11,128 bases of DNA from Deltaproteobacteria bacterium (GTDB lineage Bacteria; Desulfobacterota_B; Binatia; UBA9968), in contig VBKY01000168.1 in assembly GCA_005879255.1 (NCBI GenBank), positions 1-11,128 of the forward strand. The letters are read 5' to 3'. Under the pieces are notes generated by a model. It worked only from the letters and a program-made list of their open reading frames with translations, did not search any database and was not told where the DNA came from. The translations under genes and the position numbers were made by a program. The stretch's first letter is position 1, and every line of letters starts with the position of its first letter. This document shows positions 1-7,194 of this stretch, in pieces.

Positions 1-751
1 GCGGCACCGCGGCGTAAGTCGGATAAAGAATGCGCTCGGAAAAAATCAGTAAGGCTGACAAGGCGGTGTTCTGCAGGTCGGCCAGCAAGAGATACAGAAT
101 CATCGTCCACCGTGGCCATCGCAGCGGGCTCGGCCAGGGTTGTACCACTGGCCACCAAAAGAGTAGCGCCGTGCTAAGAAAGCAGACATGCTGCACCTCG
201 TGCCAGAACTCGGAGCGCAGGGCCAGTTCATATAAGCCTGGGACATGCCAGGCGACGGTGCTCGCTATGAACGCGAGCAAGCATACGATCGGATGGGTGA
301 GAAAGCGGCCCAACTGTTGGAGTGCCGTCGAGGCGAAGATGTGGCTAAGGGCGTACTGCAACACGGATCGCGGCAGTCCATGCAGTAACGGCAGAGTCGG
401 CGCGCCGAGCCAGAGAAGCGGCGGCACCACCATCATCAGCACTAGATGTTGAACCATATGGAATTGCAGCAACAGTTCGGCCAACGCACGCAGCGGCGAT
501 ACCAGCGCCAGAAAGAGCGCGAGCAAGCCGGACTGGAAGGCAATCAGGCGCCAGACGCTGAAGCGCCGTGGAATCCGGCGGTGGAGCTGCCACCAACCGC
601 GCAGGTAGATGGCGCCGGCGAGCAGCAGCGGAATGATGATCCAGGGCTCAAACGTCCACGACTGAAGTATGGCTGTGCTTGCCGGATCTGTACAAAGTGG
701 ATCACAAATGGAGTGTTGGAGTATTGGAGTGTTGGGTTCTATTAGATGCAT
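1..751 (-). CDS. ctaG: CtaG-family cytochrome c oxidase assembly protein (3' end outside window)
   Basis: This is a multi-pass membrane protein of the caa3_CtaG family, which helps assemble the copper centre of caa3-type oxidases. The open frame covers 250 codons and continues past the left edge. Visible family features are SWTFEPW near residue 31 ahead of the first membrane segment, YLRGWW near 50, the histidine pair in QFHMVQH (H98, H102) at a membrane helix, a second pair in WHEVQH (H184, H188), and LFWWPVV near 197. The ending ERILYPTYAA is typical of the C-terminal part, so little is missing. The ATG at 751 lies inside a hairpin repeat, with GGAG about 12 bases upstream. No other good start is seen before the conserved SWTFEPW, so the first 25 or so residues are repeat-derived or the start is misplaced. 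It is the last gene of the oxidase run, consistent with an assembly role. Confidence 0.85.
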   Translation of the reverse strand, partial: MHLIEPNTPILQHSICDPLCTDPASTAILQSWTFEPWIIIPLLLAGAIYLRGWWQLHRRIPRRFSVWRLIAFQSGLLALFLALVSPLRALAELLLQFHMVQHLVLMMVVPPLLWLGAPTLPLLHGLPRSVLQYALSHIFASTALQQLGRFLTHPIVCLLAFIASTVAWHVPGLYELALRSEFWHEVQHVCFLSTALLFWWPVVQPWPSPLRWPRWTMILYLLLADLQNTALSALLIFSERILYPTYAAVP

Positions 752-785
752 GATCCATTACTCCATAACTCCAGTACTCCAGTCG
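709..785 (-). repeat. ATGCATCTA-core hairpin repeat, GGAGT version (copy 1)
   Basis: On the minus strand the left arm repeats TGGAGTA-like units, the core reads ATGCATCTA, and the right arm repeats ACTCCAA-like units, so the arms pair as an imperfect hairpin. It lies directly after the cytochrome b-c stop codon and contains the likely ctaG start. A second copy with GGAAT/ATTCC arms lies at 3608-3705. Confidence 0.8.
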
Positions 786-2219
786 TTACTTCGCCGAGTC
801 GCGCGCCACAGGCACATCGGCGGGACGCAACGTCTGCATAAAAGCGACGAGGGCGGTCACCTCCTGTGGCGCTAGATTTTTGCCGTAAGCGGGCATGTTG
901 CCACCGCCTTGAATCACTTGCCGGACCAACTGGTCCCGGGTCAGACGCGTGGCCACACCATCCAGCGCGGGGCCACGCAGGCCGCCTTCGCCTCCTAGGC
1001 TGTGACAATTCCGGCATTGCTTGTTCTGCAGCACGAGCGCGCCTTGCAACTCCAGTGGCGAACGTCCTGGCACATACTGCACCGGCGTGGGGTTGCCGCT
1101 CCAGGCTTCCATCTGTGGAGACCATGGGGCATAGGTCCCCAAATGAGTCAGTGTACCGAGTGTGAGGAAGACGAGCAGCACCCCCAATACAGCCACCGGC
1201 CGACGGCGCGCGCTTTTTTCGCCGGTGTTGGAAATAAACGGGAGCACCAAAAGCAGGGCGATGCCAACGACCGGCGCGGTGAGCAGAAGAAAAGTCTCCA
1301 TGTACGGCGGCAGCAATGCCAACGCGGCATAGATCCACAGGAAAAAGAAATCCGGCGACGGCACGGCGCGGATCTGCGTCGGGTCCGGTATCCCTTGGGG
1401 TCCCTTGGGACCGAAATAGGCGGCACAGAAGAGAATGCCCAGCATCACCAGGCCACTAAAGACGAGATCTTTGCCGATCGCTTTTGGATAAAACGGCACG
1501 CCTTCTGTTTTGAGCAATGATTCGTATTCTTCTAGATACGTCTCCTTTCTGACTTCGTGGCCAGGAACGGGATATTCATTGATACCTTTAGTTAACACCA
1601 ATCTCAGATGCAGACTGATGAGCGCAATGAGAAGTCCGGGAATAACAAACACGTGCAGCGTGAAAAAACGCGAGAGCGTCTCGCCGGCAATGATCGGACC
1701 AGCAAGAAGTAGATGGACGAGGTTGGGTCCGATGAGCGGCGTCCGACCCATGATTGACGCGCCGATTCCGAGTCCCCAGTAAGCATCCTGGTCGAAACGC
1801 ATGATCTGTCCGGTGAAAGCCATGCCGAGCGTGAGCAGCAAAAGAATGCAGCCCGAGATCCAGGTCAACTCGCGCGGATACTTGAAAGCCCCAAACAGAA
1901 ACACCTGTGTCATGTGCATGGCCATGATGCTGACCATAAAGTTGGACCCCCAATAATGCAGAGCGCGGAGATACCAGCCGAGAGGCTGCTGATAATTCAG
2001 ATACTCGAGACTTGTGTACGCCTCATCAGCCGAGGGCACATAGACAAAAGCCAAACAAATGCCGGTGACGATCTGGAGGACAAAACAAAGCAAGGTGCCG
2101 CTGCCGAAAACATAAAACCAACTGCCTGCGCTGGCTGGCACCGTGTGGCCCGCGGTCGAAGCGAAGAGCTCGCTCACGCGCAGTCGTTCATCGATCCACA
2201 GGGCGATTTTTCTCAGCAT
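786..2219 (-). CDS. Cytochrome b (b6 plus subunit IV regions) fused to a C-terminal cytochrome c domain
   Basis: This is the quinol-oxidising membrane subunit of a bc/b6f-type complex, 477 residues. The N-terminal half is b6-like. Heme b ligands are H88 and H102 (13 residues between) and H189 and H204 (14 between, the b6-type spacing). PRELTW follows at 115-120. A subunit IV-like part covers about 250-360. The Qo-site PEWY position reads PDFF (289-292). The cysteine that carries heme c-n in b6 proteins is replaced by Val37 in WFYVFGS, so that heme is not expected. After the last helix comes a class I cytochrome c domain with CRNCH (402-406) and likely Met442 ligand in NMPAYG. Bacillus QcrC fuses only subunit IV to cytochrome c; here all three parts form one chain. 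A GAGGA site lies about 9 bases before the ATG. The Rieske gene is 133 bases upstream. Confidence 0.93.
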   Translation of the reverse strand: MLRKIALWIDERLRVSELFASTAGHTVPASAGSWFYVFGSGTLLCFVLQIVTGICLAFVYVPSADEAYTSLEYLNYQQPLGWYLRALHYWGSNFMVSIMAMHMTQVFLFGAFKYPRELTWISGCILLLLTLGMAFTGQIMRFDQDAYWGLGIGASIMGRTPLIGPNLVHLLLAGPIIAGETLSRFFTLHVFVIPGLLIALISLHLRLVLTKGINEYPVPGHEVRKETYLEEYESLLKTEGVPFYPKAIGKDLVFSGLVMLGILFCAAYFGPKGPQGIPDPTQIRAVPSPDFFFLWIYAALALLPPYMETFLLLTAPVVGIALLLVLPFISNTGEKSARRRPVAVLGVLLVFLTLGTLTHLGTYAPWSPQMEAWSGNPTPVQYVPGRSPLELQGALVLQNKQCRNCHSLGGEGGLRGPALDGVATRLTRDQLVRQVIQGGGNMPAYGKNLAPQEVTALVAFMQTLRPADVPVARDSAK

Positions 2220-2244
2220 GGAAAGTTCCTCTAAGAGATCAAGC

Positions 2245-2312
2245 TTCCAAGTTCAAGATTCAAAGGGGGCCGGGCCATAATACGTTGAACCTGGAACATT
2301 GAACTTTTGAAC
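2245..2312. repeat. TTCAA/TTGAA inverted repeat between Rieske and cytochrome b genes
   Basis: The left arm (2245-2264) contains GTTCAAGATTCAAA. The right arm (2284-2312) contains TTGAACCTGGAAC followed by more TTGAAC units. The arms pair imperfectly around a G+C-rich loop (2265-2283). A small CGGAC-GTTAT-GTCCG hairpin follows at 2312-2326. The element ends 26 bases before the cytochrome b start codon and may influence messenger RNA processing or be a passive repeat. Confidence 0.6.
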
Positions 2313-2352
2313 GGACGTTATGTCCGCACAAGCGGGCGACGGACCATTAGCC

Positions 2353-2886
2353 TCAAAGCGGCTCCGACAGAGTCGGCAGTCGCCCGCCGCGCACCCAAAC
2401 TCGGCCCTGCTCAATCTTGTACTCGTACTGATAGAGTCCGCGCGGCGGCGGTCCGGAAGCGTGAGAGCCGTCTTCATAAAACGCGCCGCCGTGGCAGGGA
2501 CACATGAACAGGTGCGACTCCTCGAACCATCTCACCGGGCACCCGAGATGCGTGCAATTGATCGCGAAGACCTGAAACTTCTCCCCGGAAAGCCGTCGCA
2601 CCCAACAGGGGATGTCTGCCGTTTTGCCGTCCCAAGGCCGAGTGTATGGATTGCGATACGTCGTCAAACGGGTCTGATTTTCAGGAAAATTTTCCAGCGC
2701 ACCGAGCAAAATCCACGACTGAGACGGTTCCCGACGATAAAAGCTGGAGAAGACATATCCAACCACCGGAATGGCCAGCAAGGTCGCGGCCGCAACATTG
2801 AGAGAGGCGCCAAGCGCGAAGAGAAAACCACGACGGGATACTCCCCCAGGCGTGATCTGCGTCGATTCAGGTTCATTCGTCGCCAT
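2353..2886 (-). CDS. Rieske 2Fe-2S protein of the bc-type complex
   Basis: A 177-residue Rieske iron-sulfur subunit that passes electrons from quinol at the Qo site to the cytochrome c carriers. The N-terminus has a twin-arginine motif, SRRGFLFALG (17-26), followed by a hydrophobic anchor to about residue 48, as expected for Tat-dependent insertion with the cluster domain outside. Cluster box I is CTHLGC (111-116) and box II is CPCHGG (129-134). By family rules, C111, H113, C129 and H132 bind the cluster and C116-C131 form the disulfide. The Pro loop SGPPPRG follows at 144-150. Length and motifs are ordinary for the family. The start follows an AGAGGAAG site with a long spacing of about 12 bases, and the cytochrome c gene ends only 17 bases upstream, so translation is probably coupled. 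Confidence 0.95.
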   Translation of the reverse strand: MATNEPESTQITPGGVSRRGFLFALGASLNVAAATLLAIPVVGYVFSSFYRREPSQSWILLGALENFPENQTRLTTYRNPYTRPWDGKTADIPCWVRRLSGEKFQVFAINCTHLGCPVRWFEESHLFMCPCHGGAFYEDGSHASGPPPRGLYQYEYKIEQGRVWVRGGRLPTLSEPL

Positions 2887-2903
2887 AGTTTCTGTTACTT
2901 CCT

Positions 2904-3662
2904 CTACTTATTCTGAGCCGCTTGTAAGATCGGAGTTTGCGGTCGATGGGATACGAGCCACGCGACCACATCGGTAATCTGTTGCGGACTCATGGCCCGG
3001 CCAGGAATATTGGCGCGCCAGTCGGGCATGCCAAGGTCTGATCGTCCAACTATGACCGCAGTGCGCAAAGCTTGATCACTGACCAGTGTCAGGTAGGCAG
3101 GATCAATCACCGAGCCGCCTTTCGAACCTCCACTGCCATCCGCACCGTGGCACTGGGCGCAGTATGTCTGATACACAATTGCGCCGTGTTGCGGATCACC
3201 GGAACCGGAGCCCATAGCGACGGCATTCTCGAGGCCGTATGGAGGAAGGTCTACGTTTTTGAACCTTTCCGATCCACCCCAGCGCGACCTCATTCCCTCG
3301 ACCAGTACATCAATCTGCTTATCGGTCAGGTTGCCCCCGGCCTGTTGCGCGAACAGCGGCGCGCTCGTGCCCCGAACTCCCTGGGCGATCATCTGACGCA
3401 ACTTGTCGTCGCTCACCAAAGCGAGGTAGAGCGCATCGTTGAGGGGCCGCGCCGCTCCCAGGCGTCCACCGGCGCCGTGACAACCGGAGCAGTTTGCGGC
3501 ATAGAGTTGGGAAAAATCTGTGACTTCCGTCGCGGCCCTCCAGCGCTCCTCTATCCTCGGCTTTCCAGGCAAGCTGTCGCAGCCCGTTCCCAAGATGAGC
3601 GCTAAAAGAAATGGAATAGTGGAATAGTGGAATGGTGGAATAGAGGGTTTTAGATGCATCAT
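2904..3662 (-). CDS. Diheme cytochrome c lipoprotein
   Basis: A tethered diheme cytochrome c that probably links the bc-type complex to the oxidase. From the preferred start (ATG ATG at 3662/3659) the protein has about 252 residues. The open frame extends to an ATG at 3701, adding 13 residues from a repeat element. The signal peptide has a hydrophobic core IPFLLALILGTGC whose Cys is a plausible lipid anchor, although Gly at -3 is unusual for a lipobox. Numbered from 3701, heme motifs are CSGCH (71-75) and CAQCH (181-185). The second domain has a normal axial ligand in LGMPDW (Met225). The first reads APLFAQQAGG where relatives commonly have MPAFAQSAGG, so its Met ligand appears lost. No strong ribosome site is seen; the start and part of the signal peptide come from the 3608-3705 repeat. 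Confidence 0.88.
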   Translation of the reverse strand: MMHLKPSIPPFHYSTIPFLLALILGTGCDSLPGKPRIEERWRAATEVTDFSQLYAANCSGCHGAGGRLGAARPLNDALYLALVSDDKLRQMIAQGVRGTSAPLFAQQAGGNLTDKQIDVLVEGMRSRWGGSERFKNVDLPPYGLENAVAMGSGSGDPQHGAIVYQTYCAQCHGADGSGGSKGGSVIDPAYLTLVSDQALRTAVIVGRSDLGMPDWRANIPGRAMSPQQITDVVAWLVSHRPQTPILQAAQNK

Positions 3663-3705
3663 TCTATTACGCCAGTATTCCAATATTCCATATTCCAGCA
3701 TTCCA
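3608..3705 (-). repeat. ATGCATCTA-core hairpin repeat, GGAAT version (copy 2)
   Basis: On the minus strand the left arm holds repeated TGGAATA-like units, the core is ATGATGCATCTAAAAC, and the right arm holds repeated TATTCCA-like units. It fills the space between the subunit IV-like gene and the diheme cytochrome gene and extends into the latter's signal peptide. Compared with the copy at 709-785, both arms differ in the same way (GGAGT to GGAAT and ACTCC to ATTCC), preserving pairing. Confidence 0.8.
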
Positions 3706-4563
3706 TCACCGCTTTTCTCCTCTGTCGTGCATCACTCCGGGAGCCTCGATGCCAGCTCTTGCCGCCAGCGGCCAAGTCTGCATCGTCTCGACCATTTTTG
3801 AATGGTGCACCACGTAGCCGGTCGTGAGTCCGAAAGCGATCTGTGACGCGATAAACCAGATCCAATCAATCCGAGCATTGAGCGCTGGATCAATCAGCCT
3901 CAAGGTAGGCCAGATTAGCCCCGACCACAGGATCGGAGACAAGAAACTCCCCCAGAAAGCGACGGGGCGTGACGGCAGCATCGGCAGCAACACCGAAAAG
4001 AGCAGGCCGACGAGAATTGAGATTAGCCCGTGGCTGATCACGGCCACCACAAAACCGCCGCTATTGAAGGCAGTCAACTGCGTAAGGTCCGCTCGAGCCA
4101 AAGAGGGCATGGCGGCTGCGGCCAGCAGGTTGATCGGATACCAGATGCTGCGGTAGGCGATGACGCCATACAGACACGTCACAATTGCCATCGCAATCCC
4201 GCCGACGATACCGCCCTTGATGCCCGATGAGTACGGATGAATCTCCGCAGGAATACGAACGCGGTGCCCTGTAACGCCGGGTTTCAGCCGCTCTACTGTA
4301 TGCGGAGCCGGTGCGATTGGGCGGACACGCTGTTCCAGCGCGCGCACGCGCACCACCTCGTGCTGTTCCACCGGCAGCACGTCGCGAAACCATCCCACAG
4401 CGCCACGCAGAGCCAACACTAACCCGACCACACTGACCATAGGATGGGTCACCAATCCGGCGCAGAGCAAGGTGATGCCGAACGCGGTGACAAACGGCCA
4501 AGCGGTCGGGGCGGGCAGATTGACGTTGCCGGGAACCTGCTCTTGTTTATACTCGGATGCCAT
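3706..4563 (-). CDS. Membrane protein with oxidase subunit IV-like N-terminus and an uncharacterised four-helix domain
   Basis: A 285-residue protein of uncertain function. The N-terminal 60 residues (AWPFVTAFGITLLCAGLV, then a second helix ending GAVGWFRDVLP) resemble the two-helix subunit IV of bacterial aa3 oxidases. A charged, Pro-rich linker (about 65-112) includes VEQHEVVRVRALEQRV. Four further probable helices lie near 115-137, 170-193, 202-224 and 233-251, with no heme motif or recognised catalytic motif. I do not recognise this C-terminal domain. The gene has a clear GGAGGAAAG ribosome site and lies between oxidase subunit III and the diheme cytochrome, at the boundary of the oxidase and bc-complex genes. 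An accessory subunit bridging the two complexes is an inference from this position and the fusion. Confidence 0.75.
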   Translation of the reverse strand: MASEYKQEQVPGNVNLPAPTAWPFVTAFGITLLCAGLVTHPMVSVVGLVLALRGAVGWFRDVLPVEQHEVVRVRALEQRVRPIAPAPHTVERLKPGVTGHRVRIPAEIHPYSSGIKGGIVGGIAMAIVTCLYGVIAYRSIWYPINLLAAAAMPSLARADLTQLTAFNSGGFVVAVISHGLISILVGLLFSVLLPMLPSRPVAFWGSFLSPILWSGLIWPTLRLIDPALNARIDWIWFIASQIAFGLTTGYVVHHSKMVETMQTWPLAARAGIEAPGVMHDRGEKR

Positions 4564-4588
4564 CGCTTTCCTCCGCTGCGGTTAACAC

Positions 4589-4666
4589 CCTTCGACAAGC
4601 TCAGGGCGAACGGCTTCAGCACCGTAAGATTGCCAATTTCCGTTCATGCTGAGCCCCGTCGAAGCA
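4589..4666. repeat. TTCGACAAGCTCAGG-type long inverted repeat
   Basis: The left arm at 4589-4613 (TTCGACAAGCTCAGGGCGAA plus flanks) and right arm at 4640-4666 (CCGTTCATGCTGAGCCCCGT plus GAAGCA) pair over about 25 positions with a few mismatches and one bulge, around a 26-base loop. From general knowledge, this word family recurs between genes in many environmental bacterial genomes. It lies 22 bases from the oxidase subunit III-side neighbour of the subunit IV-like start and 29 bases from the subunit III stop codon side. Confidence 0.75.
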
Positions 4667-4695
4667 TTCTTAATTGTTTTTCAGCAGCCTGCTTG

Positions 4696-5295
4696 TTAAC
4701 GACCGATGACGTAAACCACGCTAAAGACAACGACCCACACCGCGTCGACAAAATGCCAGTACCACGAGATCATCTCGATATGCTCGGCGTGCGCGGGTTT
4801 CACGTCGCCGCGTAGGCTCAGGATCAAGACCAACGCAAGCAGAATCAAACCGACGATGACGTGGCTGGCGTGCAAGCCGACCACGGAGTAGAACGTCGCC
4901 CCGAAAAGATTAGTGCTGATCGTGAGGTGATTTTTGAAGATCAGTCTCTGCCATTCGGAGGCCGTCGAGCCGAGGAATGTCGCTCCGAGGAGAATAGTGA
5001 TCAACCACCAGAGTTGGAACTCCCCGGTATGTCCGCGTCGAAAGGCGCGCTCAGCCAGCACGACGGTTACGCTGCTGGATAGCAAACAGATCGTGGCTAG
5101 GATCGGTACATCCAGCAGTTGTACCGGGTAAGGACCGCTAAGACTTTTGCCAATATAAAAAAGATAGGCTACGACGAAAATTGTGAATAACGCAGCCTCT
5201 GTGCAAATGAGGCAGATTAAGGCCACCTTGCGGCGCGACGGCAGCGTCCAGTCGGCCGATTCAACGGGCAGAGTCAAAGTATGTGCAATCGCCAC
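4696..5295 (-). CDS. ctaE: Cytochrome c oxidase subunit III
   Basis: Membrane subunit III of the heme-copper oxidase, 199 residues, which stabilises subunit I and its proton-uptake route. The family signatures are TEAALFTIFVVAYLF (32-46), LGATFLGSTASEW (103-115), LFGATFYSVVGLHASHVIVG (130-149) and the C-terminal WHFVDAVW (180-187). It has the five-helix short form usual in bacteria. I chose the GTG at 5295 because a GGAGGA site (5303-5308) lies 7 bases upstream. The in-frame ATG at 5310 overlaps that site and has GAGGA touching it directly, and the longer frame to 5367 would read through the TTCGAA repeat. The spacer to subunit I is about 200 bases and is largely filled by that repeat. Confidence 0.93.
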   Translation of the reverse strand: MAIAHTLTLPVESADWTLPSRRKVALICLICTEAALFTIFVVAYLFYIGKSLSGPYPVQLLDVPILATICLLSSSVTVVLAERAFRRGHTGEFQLWWLITILLGATFLGSTASEWQRLIFKNHLTISTNLFGATFYSVVGLHASHVIVGLILLALVLILSLRGDVKPAHAEHIEMISWYWHFVDAVWVVVFSVVYVIGR

Positions 5296-5302
5296 TAACA
5301 AG

Positions 5303-5308
5303 TCCTCC
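5303..5308 (-). promoter_or_regulatory. ctaE: Ribosome binding site that sets the subunit III start
   Basis: GGAGGA on the minus strand is followed after 7 bases by GTG at 5295. This spacing fits the GTG better than the in-frame ATG at 5310, which overlaps the site. Confidence 0.65.
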
Positions 5309-5324
5309 ATTCCTCGAGTTGCTT

Positions 5325-5490
5325 CCCAAATTCGAAATTCGAATATCGAAATCCGAAACAATTTCAAAATTCGAAATTATTCGAAATATCGAACCCAAAA
5401 CTCAAGTCCGGATCGAGGTTGTTTGAAACCTTGGTTTTTTTGTCATTCGATATTGTTTCGAGCTTCGGTTTTCGTGCTTCGAATTTAATC
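5325..5490. repeat. TTCGAA-rich imperfect inverted repeat between subunits I and III
   Basis: The left part (about 5329-5395) has repeated TTCGAAATTCGAATATCGAA-like words. The right part (about 5440-5490) reads ATTCGATATTGTTTCGAGC and GTGCTTCGAATTTAA, which is roughly the reverse complement. The A+T content is clearly higher than in the genes around it. The arms could form a long branched hairpin around a region with a T7 run (about 5434-5440). Confidence 0.65.
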
Positions 5491-5502
5491 CAGGTGTTAA
5501 TA

Positions 5503-7176
5503 TCATTCGTATTTCCAGTCCGGATCTTCCGGGTGTTTCAGGTCCCACAGCGGGCGGCGGCTGCGCACCTCGGGCAGCGTCTCGAAGTTGTATTCCGGCG
5601 GCGGCGAGGTCGTAGACCACTCCAGTGTCCAGGCATCCCACGGATCATCGCCCGCAGGCTTGCCATGCCGCAGCGACCGGATGAGGTTGACCACCAAGCA
5701 GCCAACGCCGGCGGCTTGAAAGAGCGCCCCAATCGAAGAGATCATATTGTAGATCTCCCAACCGCGGCCCGGATCGTAGGTGTAAATGCGCCGCGGCATA
5801 CCGAGGATGCCGGCAATGTGTTGCGGGTCAAAAGTAAGATGAAAGCCAATGAGGAAGAGCCAAAAGTGCCACAGGCCTAGCTTCTTGTTCAGCATCCGGC
5901 CGATCGCTTTGGGGTACCAATAATAGATGGCGCCAAACATCATGAAGATGAAGCTGCCAACCAAGGTGTAGTGGAAATGCGCGACCACGAAATAGGAGTC
6001 GGTGAGCTGCCAGTTAAACGGCGCCACGCCGAGCATGACGCCGGTCAAGCCGGCGATGAGGAACTGAAACAAAAAGGCCAGGCAAAACAACATCGGGATT
6101 TCGAAGCGAATCTGGCCGCCATACAGAGTCCCGAGCCAGTTGAAGATCTTAATCCCGGTCGGCACCGCTATGAGCAAGGTCGACACGACGAAGAAGGTGT
6201 TGCCCATGGCCGTCATGCCGACACTGAACATGTGGTGCGCCCATACGCCCACGCTGATGAAACCGATCAGCAGCGTCGCCGCCACCATGGCCGGATAGCC
6301 GAAGATCGGTTTGCGGGAAAAGACGGGGACGATCTCTGACACGCTGGCGAAGGCCGGTATCATCAAGATGTACACCTCCGGGTGTCCGAAGAGCCAGAAA
6401 AAGTGTTGCCATATTACCGCCGACCCACCCGCCTGGGTATCGAAGAAGTGCGCGCCCAAGAATCGATCTAACAGCAGCATAATCTGGGCGGCCGACAGGG
6501 GTGGCAGCGCCAGGAGGATCATCCCCGAGACGACCAGCATCATCCAAACAAAGAGCGGCATGCGCATGAGTGTCATTCCCTTGCACCGCAGGCTAACAAT
6601 GGTCGTGATGACGTTGAGGGCGGAGACCATGCTGCCAACACCGCTGACGAGCAAGCTGAGAATCCAGTAGTCTGTGCTGTGCCCGCGCGAGAAAGCGCGG
6701 CCCGTGAGCGGCGCATAGGCAAACCAGCCGACGTCCGGCGCGGAACCGGCCCCTGCCAATCCCGGCGCGGCGAGATAGCTGAAATAGAGTAGCAGACCGC
6801 CGAAGAGAAACATCCAGTAACCGAAGGCGTTGAGGCGGGGGAAGGCCATATCTCGGGCGCCGATCATCAACGGCACCAGATAATTCATCAGCCCGGCGAT
6901 GATCGGCATGCCGACCAGAAACACCATCGTCGTGCCATGCATGGTGAACAGGCGATTGAAAACCTGCGGCGGCACCAAAGTGTTGGTCGGCACCATTAAC
7001 TGCATGCGGATGATTCCCACCATGAGCGCGGCCAGGATGAAAAAAATCAAAGCGGTGCCGATGTACATCAGTCCCAATTTCTTGTGGTCGACCGTAACCA
7101 CCCATTCATGCAGGCGCGCTGTGAATGGAAGAGAAGTTTCCGCCACAGGCGATAGTGCAATCTCTTGACTGGCCAT
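5503..7176 (-). CDS. ctaD: Cytochrome c oxidase subunit I
   Basis: Catalytic subunit of an A1-type heme-copper oxidase, 557 residues, reducing O2 to water with proton pumping. Low-spin heme ligands are H80 (LFTMHGTTM) and H402 (HFHYTL). The heme a3 ligand is H400. CuB ligands are H265 in FGHPEVY and H314-H315 in VWAHHMF. Y269 is placed for the His-Tyr cross-link and E267 marks the A1 GHPEV form. D109 in GARDMAFPRLN marks the D-channel entry and K343 in TGIKIFNW the K-channel. The hydrophilic tail after about residue 505 is rich in Trp, Pro and acidic residues. An AGGAGGAGAGC site precedes the ATG at 7176; the upstream start at 7206 is ignored because it lacks such a site. Subunit II ends about 115 bases upstream. 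Confidence 0.97.
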   Translation of the reverse strand: MASQEIALSPVAETSLPFTARLHEWVVTVDHKKLGLMYIGTALIFFILAALMVGIIRMQLMVPTNTLVPPQVFNRLFTMHGTTMVFLVGMPIIAGLMNYLVPLMIGARDMAFPRLNAFGYWMFLFGGLLLYFSYLAAPGLAGAGSAPDVGWFAYAPLTGRAFSRGHSTDYWILSLLVSGVGSMVSALNVITTIVSLRCKGMTLMRMPLFVWMMLVVSGMILLALPPLSAAQIMLLLDRFLGAHFFDTQAGGSAVIWQHFFWLFGHPEVYILMIPAFASVSEIVPVFSRKPIFGYPAMVAATLLIGFISVGVWAHHMFSVGMTAMGNTFFVVSTLLIAVPTGIKIFNWLGTLYGGQIRFEIPMLFCLAFLFQFLIAGLTGVMLGVAPFNWQLTDSYFVVAHFHYTLVGSFIFMMFGAIYYWYPKAIGRMLNKKLGLWHFWLFLIGFHLTFDPQHIAGILGMPRRIYTYDPGRGWEIYNMISSIGALFQAAGVGCLVVNLIRSLRHGKPAGDDPWDAWTLEWSTTSPPPEYNFETLPEVRSRRPLWDLKHPEDPDWKYE

Positions 7177-7194
7177 GCTCTCTCCTCCTGGTTT

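Noticed and set aside
446..1520. Plus-strand open frames opposite ctaG and cytochrome b
   Set aside because: They are antisense to conserved genes, with low-complexity, shadow-like translations and no motifs.
4696..5367. Longer start for oxidase subunit III at 5367
   Set aside because: The extension is translated from the TTCGAA repeat and lacks a ribosome site; GGAGGA points to the GTG at 5295.
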